Notes under the pieces: model-generated
Databases searched by the model: none
Seen by the model: the letters and a program-made list of their open reading frames with translations, nothing else
What the model was told of the DNA's origin: nothing
Source: UBA5905 sp964609975
Lineage (GTDB): Bacteria; Bacillota; Clostridia; Oscillospirales; Acutalibacteraceae
Length of the DNA: 64,000 nucleotides
Assembly (NCBI GenBank): GCA_964609975.1
Contig: CAZSTR010000002.1
Span: 26,811-90,810 of the forward strand
Direction: 5' to 3'
Shown here: piece by piece, positions 8,085 through 15,772 of the stretch
How the letters are laid out: every line of letters starts with the position of its first letter
Numbering within the stretch: position 1 is the stretch's first letter
Translations under genes and position numbers: made by a program

Positions 8085-8128
8085 TTTCGTATTATCATAT
8101 GAACAGTTGTTCATATGATAATACGAAA
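8085..8128. promoter_or_regulatory. Operator: perfect 21-2-21 palindrome of the metal repressor
   Basis: Arms 8085-8105 and 8108-8128 are exact reverse complements with a 2-base centre. The core ATATGAACA..TGTTCATAT resembles the 12-2-12 ArsR/SmtB operators. It covers the -10 and part of the spacer of the repressor promoter. Confidence 0.88.
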
Positions 8129-8143
8129 ATGCGCTCTTGTCAA
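8115..8143 (-). promoter_or_regulatory. Sigma-A promoter of the metal repressor-ATPase operon
   Basis: On the minus strand TTGACA (8143-8138) and TATCAT (8120-8115) have a 17-base spacer. The -10 is inside the palindromic operator, so repressor binding should block RNA polymerase directly. Confidence 0.85.
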
Positions 8144-8606
8144 CACTTTTTGCGAAAAAAGTGGCAAGAATTGAGGATGTGTGCGACGGAGGGTGAAAAT
8201 TTTCGTGTCCATGGCTTGGAAAAGGAGTTTTTTGAAAAACGCGGTTCCGCGGAAGCGATCTGGTCGGAAGTGCTGGAGTCTATGATGCGTATGGTATATA
8301 GTATTATACAAATATATTATACCTATGATACACTTGTTATATGTTCTATGGTAGACATATAGTATACTTTAATATTGGATTTTAGAATAGATTTGTAGTA
8401 CACAATCGTTTTTTGATGATGCGTCATTCAAAAAATGTATAAATATGTGAATATACGTCCAAAAATAGTGGGAATATGCAAAATAGTTCCTGAATCCATT
8501 TGGGAAGGTGTATAAAAACAGCTCAACAACCATGGCTTCGACAAGTTGCACAGAAAGAGTGGAAAACATTTTTATTCGTTTGTAAGTATTTTTATGCAAA
8601 AAAGTG
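8144..8606. other. AT-rich gene-free interval
   Basis: About 460 bases separate the metal operon promoter from the amino-acid transporter promoter. From about 8280 to 8520 the sequence is strikingly AT-rich compared with the surrounding genes. It has several short dyads, including TTTTTTGA..TCAAAAAA-like arms near 8411-8437. I see no convincing open reading frame with a ribosome binding site, and no RNA family I recognise. Confidence 0.6.
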
Positions 8607-8662
8607 TTGACAATATGCAGTTTCGGGTGTATACTATGTCATGTTCCCGGGAGATACACCCG
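8607..8662 (+). promoter_or_regulatory. Sigma-A promoter of the amino-acid transporter operon with flanking inverted repeat
   Basis: TTGACA (8607-8612) and TATACT (8630-8635) have a 17-base spacer. CGGGTGTAT (8624-8632), overlapping the -10, is repeated inverted as ATACACCCG (8654-8662) just past the expected start site. The repeat could be an operator or a 5' RNA hairpin. Confidence 0.8.
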
Positions 8663-8705
8663 GTTACCCAAAGAAAAAATCAAAAAGAAAAAGGAGAAAA
8701 CTGTT

Positions 8706-9545
8706 ATGAAAAAACTGATTGCTTTGGTGGCGGCCGTTGCCACCCTCGCCATCCTCTGCTGCTCCTGCGGCAGCTCCAACACCGCGAAGGTGATCGACAT
8801 CCAGCTGACCAGCGAGGAATATGCTTTCGCGGTCAACCCCAACGATACCGAGCTGCAAACGAAGGTCAACAAATTCCTGAAGGAAATCAAGTCCAATGGC
8901 AAATTTGACGAGATTTGCCAGCACTATTTCGGCGATGGTGAGCCGGTGGCCGTGTCCTCTGCGAAGGAGGACTCCTCCAAGGACCAGCTCATCGTGGTGA
9001 CGGAGCCCGGCTTCGAGCCCTTCGAGTATACCGACGGCGACAAGTATAAGGGTATCGACATGGAGATGGCTCAGCTGCTGGCGGAGTATCTGAACAAAGA
9101 ACTGGTTATCAAACCCATCGAATTCGACGCGATTTTCCAGACCCTGAACACCAACGGCGCGGACATCGGCATGGCCGGCATCACCGTGAACGCGGAACGG
9201 GCGAAGCTGGTGACCTTCAGCGACACCTATTACAATGCAGCGCAGAAGCTCATCGTGAAGAGCGATGACAAGACCTTCGATGAGTGCAAGACGAAGGAGG
9301 ATGTGGAAGCCATCCTGAACGGCTTCGATGCCAGCGTGAAGATCGGCGTGCAGACCGGCACCACCGGCCACTCCTATGTGGAGGGCGGCGAGGGCTTCGG
9401 CTTTACCGGCCTGAAGGCGAAGGCGGTTGGCTATACCAACGGCTCTCTGGCGGTGTCCTCCATGCTCAACGGCGATGTGAGCTATGTGATCATCGACGAG
9501 GCTCCCGCCGCCGCCATCACCAAGGCGCTGAACGCAATGCAATAA
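8706..9545 (+). CDS. Polar amino-acid ABC transporter substrate-binding lipoprotein, circularly permuted
   Basis: The 279-residue lipoprotein is the solute receptor of the operon. A signal peptide ends at a probable lipobox cysteine (Cys21). Residues 28-77, with KVIDIQLTSEEYAFAV, ELQTKVNKFLKEIKSNGKFDEI and YFGDG, are what normally forms the C-terminus of type-3 bacterial binding proteins. After a polar linker (about 80-92) comes the usual N-terminal lobe (LIVVTEPGFEPFEYTDGD, GIDMEMAQLLAEYL), then GADIGMAGITV, KIGVQTGTTG and a last segment VIIDEAPAAAITKALN, where the protein stops. Nothing follows in the place where the moved segment should be, so this is a permutation rather than a duplication. 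GGAG precedes ATG 8706. Amino-acid specificity is not known. Confidence 0.88.
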   Translation: MKKLIALVAAVATLAILCCSCGSSNTAKVIDIQLTSEEYAFAVNPNDTELQTKVNKFLKEIKSNGKFDEICQHYFGDGEPVAVSSAKEDSSKDQLIVVTEPGFEPFEYTDGDKYKGIDMEMAQLLAEYLNKELVIKPIEFDAIFQTLNTNGADIGMAGITVNAERAKLVTFSDTYYNAAQKLIVKSDDKTFDECKTKEDVEAILNGFDASVKIGVQTGTTGHSYVEGGEGFGFTGLKAKAVGYTNGSLAVSSMLNGDVSYVIIDEAPAAAITKALNAMQ

Positions 9546-9568
9546 TTCCGACCGATCGGATTGGCGGC

Positions 9569-9600
9569 TATCCCCTCGCTCCATCTGGGACGAGGGGATA
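9569..9600 (+). other. Intercistronic hairpin between binding protein and permease genes
   Basis: A 10-bp perfect stem (9569-9578 with 9591-9600) has no T-run after it. Such hairpins commonly stabilise the upstream message or partly attenuate transcription so that binding protein exceeds permease. Confidence 0.6.
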
Positions 9601-9646
9601 TGCGTCATTCGGAAGGACGGCGGTTTTTGAAAAGAAAGGTTAGCTT

Positions 9647-10357
9647 ATGGGAAATTTTGCATTAAAATGGGAAAAATTTGTCCATGCGATGATTGATAAC
9701 GGCGGTTATCACAATGTGCTGGAGGGCTTGCGCAACACCCTTTTGGTGGCGGTCTTTGGCCTGCTTATCGGTATCGTCATCGGCACACTCATCGCCTCGG
9801 TAGCAGTGATGCCGAAATACAAGCGTTTCCCCTGGATTCTCAACCGGATTTGTCAGCTGTATGTGGCCTTTTTCCGGGGCACGCCGCTGGTGGTGCAGCT
9901 GCTTGTGGGCTATTTTGTGCTGCGGCCGATGCTGGGGCTGAGCATTTCGGCGTTGACCTCCTGTATCATTATCTATGGTATGAACTCCGGCGCCTATGTG
10001 TCGGAAATCATGCGGGGCGGCATCCATTCGGTGGATGGCGGCCAGATGGAGGCGGGTCGCGCTCTGGGCCTCGGCTATGGAACGACCATGCTGCGGGTGG
10101 TGATTCCCCAGGCTGTGAAAAACATTCTGCCGACTTTAGGCAACGAGTTTATTGCGCTGGTGAAGGATACCTCTATCGTCAGCTTCGTGGGCACGACGGA
10201 TTTGTATGTGGCCTTCAAGTTTATCGGCACGAACAACTATGAATTCATGATTCCCTATTTGGTGATGGCGCTGATTTATATCGTGCTGGTGCTGTTGATC
10301 ACCTTTGGAATTCACATGATGGAAAGGAGCCTGAAGAAGAGTGATCGACGCAATTAA
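9647..10357 (+). CDS. Polar amino-acid ABC transporter permease (HisM/GlnP type)
   Basis: The 236-residue permease has about five membrane helices and the EAA loop that docks to the ATPase (EAGRALGLGYGTTMLRVVIPQ, about residues 139-159). The FFRGTPLVVQLLVGYF segment is characteristic of the HisM/GlnP/ArtQ family. It forms the channel, probably as a homodimer because only one permease gene is present. AAAGG precedes the ATG. The gene lies downstream of the binding-protein gene and overlaps the ATPase gene by 17 bases, indicating a three-gene importer operon. Confidence 0.94.
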   Translation: MGNFALKWEKFVHAMIDNGGYHNVLEGLRNTLLVAVFGLLIGIVIGTLIASVAVMPKYKRFPWILNRICQLYVAFFRGTPLVVQLLVGYFVLRPMLGLSISALTSCIIIYGMNSGAYVSEIMRGGIHSVDGGQMEAGRALGLGYGTTMLRVVIPQAVKNILPTLGNEFIALVKDTSIVSFVGTTDLYVAFKFIGTNNYEFMIPYLVMALIYIVLVLLITFGIHMMERSLKKSDRRN

Positions 10358-11093
10358 TTTAACGAAAAAATACGGCGACCTGACGGTGCTGGACGGCATC
10401 ACCGAAACCATCCACGAGGGCGAGCGCATCGTGGTCATCGGCCCCTCCGGGAGCGGAAAATCGACATTTTTGCGCTGTCTCAACTGCATGGAGGACCCCA
10501 CCTCCGGCTCCATCATGTTCGAGGGCGTGGACATCGCCGACATGAAGGTGGACATCAATGTACACCGTCAGCACATGGGCATGGTTTTTCAGCAGTTCAA
10601 TTTGTTCAACAACAAGACGGTGCTGGAAAACATCACCATGGCCCCCTATCTTGTGGGGAAAAAGAAGGCGAAGGGACGCGCCGAAAAGGCGGCCCTAAAG
10701 GCGCAGGTGGAGGCGCGGGCCCATGAGCTTCTCCAGCGCATCGGGCTGGATGACTGGGCGGATAAATATCCCTCCACCCTGTCCGGCGGCCAGAAGCAGC
10801 GGGTGGCCATCGTGCGGGCGCTGGCGATGAATCCGAAGGTGATTTTATTCGACGAGCCGACCTCGGCACTGGACCCGGAAATGGTGGGCGAGGTGCTTGA
10901 TTTGATAAAGGAGCTGGCCGATGAGGGGATGACGATGGTGATCGTCACCCACGAAATGGGCTTCGCGCGTGAGGTGGCCTCCCGCGTGTTCTTTATGGAC
11001 GGCGGCCATATTCAGGAGCAGGGAACGCCGGAGGATATTTTCGAGCATCCCCGTTCTTCTCGCTTGAAGGAATTTTTGAGCAAGGTTCTGTGA
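10341..11093 (+). CDS. Polar amino-acid ABC transporter ATPase (GlnQ/HisP type)
   Basis: The 250-residue ATPase shows Walker A GPSGSGKS (34-41), the Q-loop region VFQQFNLF, the ABC signature LSGGQKQRVAI, Walker B ILFDEPTSALDPE and the switch His in VTHEMGFAREV. These are typical of GlnQ/HisP ATPases that energise polar amino-acid uptake. Translation starts at a GTG inside the end of the permease gene, with GGAG 11 bases upstream, which suggests coupling. It is the last gene of the operon and is followed by a strong terminator. Confidence 0.95.
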   Translation: MIDAINLTKKYGDLTVLDGITETIHEGERIVVIGPSGSGKSTFLRCLNCMEDPTSGSIMFEGVDIADMKVDINVHRQHMGMVFQQFNLFNNKTVLENITMAPYLVGKKKAKGRAEKAALKAQVEARAHELLQRIGLDDWADKYPSTLSGGQKQRVAIVRALAMNPKVILFDEPTSALDPEMVGEVLDLIKELADEGMTMVIVTHEMGFAREVASRVFFMDGGHIQEQGTPEDIFEHPRSSRLKEFLSKVL

Positions 11094-11110
11094 GCCTTGT
11101 CATAGACAGA

Positions 11111-11141
11111 AAAACCGGGCGTCATGGACGCCCGGTTTTTT
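11111..11141 (+). terminator. Terminator of the amino-acid transporter operon
   Basis: A 13-bp perfect stem (11111-11123 with 11127-11139) has an ATG loop and ends in T residues. Confidence 0.9.
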
Positions 11142-11201
11142 GCTTGAAAAGGAAAACCGGAGGGGGAACAACTTTCTGTCCGCCTCCGGCGTAAAGATGA
11201 T

Positions 11202-12473
11202 TTATTTTTTCTCTGCCGGCTCCTCCGCCGGCAGGGAATGCACCAGAATTTCCTCCGGGTGGTTTCCGTCCATGCGGGTGACCTGCACCTGCAGTCCGTC
11301 GGCGCAGAAGGTGTCGCCCACCTGGGGGATACACCCCAGCGCATCCATCACCCAGCCGCTGACCGTGGAGGCCTCGCACTCCGTTTCGGTGTCGAAAAGC
11401 TCCATCAGGCTGTCCAGCTCTGCCGCGCATAGCACCGCCCGGCCGCCGTCCTCCAGCGGTCGAATCAGCTCTACCACATCGTCGTGCTCGTCCCAGATTT
11501 CACCCACAAGCTCCTCCAGCACATCCTCCATGGTGACTAGGCCCTGGGTGCCGCCATATTCGTCGGAAACGATGGCGATATGGGATTTCTGCTCCTGCAA
11601 AAGTCGCAGAAGCAGGCGGATTTTCATGGTCGGCGGCACAAAAACCGGCGACTGCATGATTTCGCGGGGGCGGGGCTGTTGGCTTTGCACCGCCAGATAA
11701 TCCTTCAGATGCACAACGCCTACGATATGGTCCATGGTGTCCTCATACACCGGCAAACGGGAATAGCCGCTTTCCGCGAACAGCGCCGCCATCTCTTCGG
11801 CGGTGGCCTCTGCGTCGATGCCGGTCATGTCCACGCGGGGGATGAGAATGTCCACCGCTTCCCTGTCGTTGAAATCAATGACGCGGCGGATAAGCTCGCT
11901 TTCCTGCTCATTGATGGAGCCGCCCTGCTCCGCTTCGTCCACGATGGTGAGCAGCTCCTGCTCGGTCACAACCTGGTCGCCGCTGGATTTGAAAACCTTG
12001 CCCAACAGCTTTTTCCACATGGAGAATAGCCAGTTCACCGGATATAGTAGAATCACAATCAACCGCAAAATCGGTGCGGTGGCCAAAACAAAGCTCTCCG
12101 CGTGCTCCTTCGCCAGGCTTTTTGGCGAAATCTCGCCGAAAATCAGCACCACGACGGTGGAGACGACGGTGGCCAGCGTAGTGCCGGTGCCGCTTCCGTA
12201 AAGATCGACAAAAAACACCGTGGCCAGCGAGGTCAACAGAATGTTTACGATGTTGTTGCCCACAAGGATAGTGGACAGCAGGCGGTCATAGCCGGCCGCC
12301 AGAGACATGGCGAGCCGTGCCCGCTTGTCCCCCTCCTCGGCCATGTTTTTCAACCGGATGCGGTTGAAGGATGAAAAGGCGGTCTCGGTCGCCGAAAAAT
12401 ACGCCGACAGAGAAACGAGCACAAGCATACACAACAGAAGCTGGATGCTACTGTTACTGCCATCAGGGTCCAT
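11202..12473 (-). CDS. CNNM/CBS-domain membrane protein (CorC/HlyC family)
   Basis: The 423-residue protein has an N-terminal CNNM/DUF21 membrane domain with about four helices, including SAYFSATETAFSS and the VLIFGEISPKSLAKEHAE motif. A CBS pair follows (about residues 200-330, with IPRVDMTGID, SRLPVYEDTMDHIVGVVHLKDYL and DEYGGTQGLVTMEDVLEELVGEI), then a CorC_HlyC C-terminal domain. The old hemolysin label is misleading. Members are implicated in Mg2+ or other divalent cation efflux or homeostasis. AGGAGG precedes the ATG. The gene stands alone, converging on the amino-acid transporter operon and divergent from a spoVAE-like gene. Confidence 0.92.
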   Translation of the reverse strand: MDPDGSNSSIQLLLCMLVLVSLSAYFSATETAFSSFNRIRLKNMAEEGDKRARLAMSLAAGYDRLLSTILVGNNIVNILLTSLATVFFVDLYGSGTGTTLATVVSTVVVLIFGEISPKSLAKEHAESFVLATAPILRLIVILLYPVNWLFSMWKKLLGKVFKSSGDQVVTEQELLTIVDEAEQGGSINEQESELIRRVIDFNDREAVDILIPRVDMTGIDAEATAEEMAALFAESGYSRLPVYEDTMDHIVGVVHLKDYLAVQSQQPRPREIMQSPVFVPPTMKIRLLLRLLQEQKSHIAIVSDEYGGTQGLVTMEDVLEELVGEIWDEHDDVVELIRPLEDGGRAVLCAAELDSLMELFDTETECEASTVSGWVMDALGCIPQVGDTFCADGLQVQVTRMDGNHPEEILVHSLPAEEPAEKK

Positions 12474-12499
12474 TTTGATTGATTCCTCCTAAAATTCGG

Positions 12500-12526
12500 G
12501 TTTTGCTGTCCCGAAGACAGCAAAAC
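12500..12526 (-). other. 5' leader hairpin of the CNNM/CBS gene
   Basis: GTTTTGCTGTC (arms 12500-12510 and 12516-12526) forms an 11-bp perfect inverted repeat with a short loop. It lies right after the predicted transcription start. No T-run follows, so it looks like a stabilising leader structure rather than a terminator. Confidence 0.55.
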
Positions 12527-12541
12527 CAATATAATAGCGCC

Positions 12542-12570
12542 ATCATAGCAGAAAAGAAGCACGCTGTCCA
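12542..12570 (-). promoter_or_regulatory. Sigma-A promoter of the CNNM/CBS gene
   Basis: On the minus strand TGGACA (12570-12565) and TATGAT (12547-12542) have a 17-base spacer. Confidence 0.7.
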
Positions 12571-12588
12571 GTGTTTTTTGAGATTTTT

Positions 12589-12617
12589 ACATATTTTTTT
12601 CATTTTGCGAGATACTA
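12589..12617 (+). promoter_or_regulatory. Possible sigma-G/sigma-F-type sporulation promoter before spoVAE-like gene
   Basis: ACATA (12589-12593), a 17-base spacer and GATACTA (12611-12617) resemble the forespore consensus GMATR - 17/18 - CATNMTA. It sits 35 bases before the start codon. One mismatch in each box keeps this tentative. Confidence 0.45.
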
Positions 12618-12651
12618 TGCCTGTGAAACCGAGGAAAAAGGGGCGCGGAAA

Positions 12652-13017
12652 ATGGATTGGTGGATGCTTTTGAAGGCTTTTGGGGTGGGCGGTGGCATTT
12701 GTGTTGTCGGCCAGCTGTTGCTAGAATATACCCGTCTGACGCCGGCCCGAATTTTGGTGGCTTTTGTGACGGCGGGGGTGGCGCTGACGGCGGTGGGGAT
12801 TTATGAACCGCTGGTGAAACTCGCCGGCTGTGGGGCAACGGTGCCCTTGACCGGCTTTGGCTATTCTCTGGCCATGGGTGTGCGGGAGGCGGTGACCGAG
12901 CGAGGTCTGTTGGGAGCGCTGACCGGCGGACTGACCGGAACAGCCGGGGGTATCGCCGCAGCGGTGAGCTTTGGCCTTTTGTGCGCGCTGGTGGCGACGC
13001 CCGGCGACAAGGCGTGA
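12652..13017 (+). CDS. SpoVA-family protein, SpoVAE(b)-like
   Basis: The small 121-residue membrane protein has about four hydrophobic segments and glycine-rich turns. Segments such as FGVGGGICVVGQ, TPARILVAFVTAGV and the ALTGGLTGTAGGIAAAV tail match the SpoVAC/SpoVAEb family, whose members help form the channel for dipicolinic acid movement in spores. AAGGGG lies before ATG 12652. In Bacillus and many Clostridia this gene sits in a spoVAC-D-E operon, but here no partner is adjacent. Either the operon is split or this is an extra paralogue. The upstream sequence has a plausible forespore promoter. Confidence 0.85.
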   Translation: MDWWMLLKAFGVGGGICVVGQLLLEYTRLTPARILVAFVTAGVALTAVGIYEPLVKLAGCGATVPLTGFGYSLAMGVREAVTERGLLGALTGGLTGTAGGIAAAVSFGLLCALVATPGDKA

Positions 13018-13062
13018 AAAAGCGGAGGAGGTTGCTTTTTCGGCAATCTCCTCCGCTTTTTT
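13017..13062. terminator. Convergent terminator between spoVAE-like and yfhO-like genes
   Basis: AAAAAGCGGAGGAG and its complement near 13046-13062 form a long stem. A T-run on the plus side and an A-run at the opposite foot make it bidirectional. Confidence 0.8.
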
Positions 13063-13069
13063 GGATGAA

Positions 13070-15607
13070 TTACGGCTTTGGACGATAGATAGAATAGAGG
13101 TCAAAGCCCACCCCGTCGTCCGGGGTCTTGGGTGGCAGGGGCGTTTTTGTGTCCTCCGGGGGCGGCAGAAGGATGGCTTCCGGCGTCTGTGCTGTCGGGG
13201 CGGTCGGCGTCACAACGGCGGCGTGGCGAACACGCCGATTGGGGCCGGAAACGACGATGAGATATACCGCCAACAGCACCAGTCCGACGGCGGAAATCCG
13301 GGCGCCGGTTTGCAGTCCCGGTGTGGCATAATCGAAGCGGACGGAAATGTCCGCGCCGGCGGGACAGGCGACGGCCATGAAGCCCACATTCACCTTGTGA
13401 ATTTCCGCCGGCTGGCCGTTGACGGTGGCGCTCCAGCCGCTCTCGTAGGGAACGCTGAAGAAGACCCAGTTTTCTGTGCCTTGGGTCAGGGTGGCGGAGA
13501 AGCCGACCTTGTCGGTGGAAAAGGCGGTGACGGCGGAATCCGCCCGGCGGGCGCAGTCGAGGAAATATTCTGTCTCATCGCAGAACATGGTATAGGGGTC
13601 GAAATGGGGCAAGGGAACCGCTTCGGCGTCCTCATCCTCCACCACCAGCGCCTTGAGCAACAGGAACTGGCGGCGCTCCTCCGACTGCTCCTCATATTCG
13701 CTACGGGTGATATAGCCTGTGTAGGTGAAGCCCATGGGGATGAAGCATTCGTTTTCATAAATGGAATATCCCTGCTGGCTGTCATAATAGCGCCAGCCAG
13801 GCATGGCGGTTTCTTCATCTACGCAAAAGGCGTCCTCCGGGTCTTTGTTGTATAGCTGGACATCCCCTGCCTCCGGTACATAGTCGAACAGCCAGCGCAC
13901 CGATAAAAGACTGCGCAGAGCATAGGTGTCGCTGTTCGGGCGGGAGGCTACACTGCGGGAAACCCCCACCGAGGAATAAAAATCCATCACCGATCCGGGG
14001 ACGATGCTGTGGAAGGCCTGGATGGTGGGAAGCTGCCAATACATTCCCTGGTTGTCCATTCCCTTGTGCATATCGGTGCGGCAGAAAATATCCTCGTTTT
14101 CCAGCGAAAAATTGCCGCCCCGAATCAGCTTTTCGATGACATAGTCGTCCGGATAGTTGCTGATGGTTTTCCCCATCGCCAGATAGGCCCAACCGAAAAG
14201 GAGGGACACCGACGCGCAAACGGCGGTGCACCAGCCGATGAAGCGGCGGGGGCTTTGGCGCCATTGATAAACCAACAGCCCCGTCAGCGCCAGACAGATG
14301 GCGGCGATGAGCACATACAGCCAGAACCAGGCGGGGATTTTCTCCAGCCCCCAATCCAGCCTTCCGGTTTCCTCGTCGGGGGTCCAGCTTTTGGGCAGTA
14401 GGCCGATGACCGCGGCGAAGAAGGCGGTCATGCCGCCGGCCCAGCCGATGGCTCTCCCCCATTCCACCGGCGGCTGCTGCTCCTCGAAGCAGCGCACGGT
14501 GGCCAGTGCCAGCATCAGCACCAGCATATAATACCAACGGGCATAGTAAATCTGGTTGAACAGCTGGAACATGGCGTTGAGGCCGGGGATGACGGCGCAA
14601 AGGAACACCACCACCAGCATCCGCCGCAGCCAGTCGGTGTGGCGGCGGGATTGAAAATAAGCGATGGCGCCGGTGCAGCCGAAAACCGGGAGCCAGGCGG
14701 TCATGGAGGCCCATTTGTTGTTGGCGTCCGGAAAAAAGTTGGCGCGGGCGGGAAGCTCCGGCGGGAACAGAAAGCTGTGAAGAATGTCATACAGCCGCTG
14801 GCCGGTGCCGTAAATCAAAAAGCCGAAGCCCTCCAGGTATTGGGTGGAGCGGCTGTTTTGAATTACCGAATAAAAGGAAGGGAGAAGTAAAATTCCGGCG
14901 CCGGCCACACCGAGAAGGGCTTGAAGCCACAGGCCGAAGAAGCCGCGCACGCGATGCTCCCATTCGCCGGAGATGGCTCGCACCAGCCAATAGAGAATGA
15001 CAAAAAAGACCTGCCCGATGAAGAAATAATAGTTGGACAGGGCGCTGAGCAGCACTGCAACGGCGAAAAGCCCCCGCCGTCGCTCGGTCATTTGCTGTTC
15101 AATGCCCAAAAGGAGGAGGGGAAACCAAATCATGGCTTCGTGGAAATGGTTGAAAAAGATGTTATAAAAGGAAAAGCCGGAAAAGGCATAAAGCAATCCG
15201 GCCACCACCGCCAGCCGGGGCTGTAAAAACCGGCGAGTGTAGGCATAGGCGGCGAGAGAGGCGCAGGCGATTTTCAGCGCCAGCAACGGCGCCATCAGAT
15301 AGGGCACCGCCGCCGACGGGAAGGGGAGCGTCAGCCAGAAAAAGGGACTTCCCAGCAGATAAAAGGAATAGGAGCCGACAAAATTCGCCCCCAAATCCGT
15401 CAGCCAACTCCAGCCCAGCCGGCCGTCGCGCACCGCGTCGTGTGCCAGCTGGTAAAAAGGGATTTGCTGGGCGTTGAAATCGCCGTAATAGATGAAATAT
15501 CCCCGATTATAGATGACAAAGGGGAGAAACAGCAGCAGAGCCAGCCCCAGCGGGAGAAAAAAGGCCATTGCCGCCCGGCTTTTCGGTTTTGTTAAGCAGT
15601 TTTCCAT
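13070..15607 (-). CDS. YfhO-family large membrane protein
   Basis: The protein of about 845 residues has some 12-14 membrane helices and a C-terminal extracellular domain. The N-terminal region (RGYFIYYGDFNAQQIPFY, LGANFVGSYSFYLLGSPF) and the NIFFNHFHEAMIWFPLLLLGIEQ block are diagnostic of YfhO proteins, which have a GT-C-like topology. In Gram-positive bacteria they are implicated in glycosylating teichoic acids or lipids. AGGAGGG precedes ATG 15607, so I reject a longer frame start at 15709. A last hydrophobic helix is followed by a proline-rich cytoplasmic tail. It is divergent from an LTA-synthase-like gene, consistent with a cell-envelope role. The exact sugar is not inferable. Confidence 0.85.
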   Translation of the reverse strand: MENCLTKPKSRAAMAFFLPLGLALLLFLPFVIYNRGYFIYYGDFNAQQIPFYQLAHDAVRDGRLGWSWLTDLGANFVGSYSFYLLGSPFFWLTLPFPSAAVPYLMAPLLALKIACASLAAYAYTRRFLQPRLAVVAGLLYAFSGFSFYNIFFNHFHEAMIWFPLLLLGIEQQMTERRRGLFAVAVLLSALSNYYFFIGQVFFVILYWLVRAISGEWEHRVRGFFGLWLQALLGVAGAGILLLPSFYSVIQNSRSTQYLEGFGFLIYGTGQRLYDILHSFLFPPELPARANFFPDANNKWASMTAWLPVFGCTGAIAYFQSRRHTDWLRRMLVVVFLCAVIPGLNAMFQLFNQIYYARWYYMLVLMLALATVRCFEEQQPPVEWGRAIGWAGGMTAFFAAVIGLLPKSWTPDEETGRLDWGLEKIPAWFWLYVLIAAICLALTGLLVYQWRQSPRRFIGWCTAVCASVSLLFGWAYLAMGKTISNYPDDYVIEKLIRGGNFSLENEDIFCRTDMHKGMDNQGMYWQLPTIQAFHSIVPGSVMDFYSSVGVSRSVASRPNSDTYALRSLLSVRWLFDYVPEAGDVQLYNKDPEDAFCVDEETAMPGWRYYDSQQGYSIYENECFIPMGFTYTGYITRSEYEEQSEERRQFLLLKALVVEDEDAEAVPLPHFDPYTMFCDETEYFLDCARRADSAVTAFSTDKVGFSATLTQGTENWVFFSVPYESGWSATVNGQPAEIHKVNVGFMAVACPAGADISVRFDYATPGLQTGARISAVGLVLLAVYLIVVSGPNRRVRHAAVVTPTAPTAQTPEAILLPPPEDTKTPLPPKTPDDGVGFDLYSIYRPKP

Positions 15608-15772
15608 GAACGCCCTCCTTGTCCGGTTTGTATAGATGCCTTCAGTATAGCAGAAACCGCAAAAAAAAGAAAGCCCCTCCGCCGAAAAAATCCGGTTTTC
15701 GGAATTCACACAAATTTCACATTCCTATGCTACAATATCCCGGAACGGGATGTTGCGAAGGGATGAAAAACG
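15607..15772. promoter_or_regulatory. Divergent promoter region of yfhO-like and LTA-synthase-like genes
   Basis: On the minus strand an extended -10 (TGCTATACT, around 15645) serves the yfhO-like gene. On the plus strand TACAAT near 15731 is the best -10 for the LTA-synthase-like gene. Neither has a good -35. Confidence 0.45.

Noticed and set aside
8280..8520. Replication-origin-like AT-rich region
   Set aside because: It is AT-rich with short dyads, but no repeated DnaA boxes and no dnaA/dnaN neighbours are visible.
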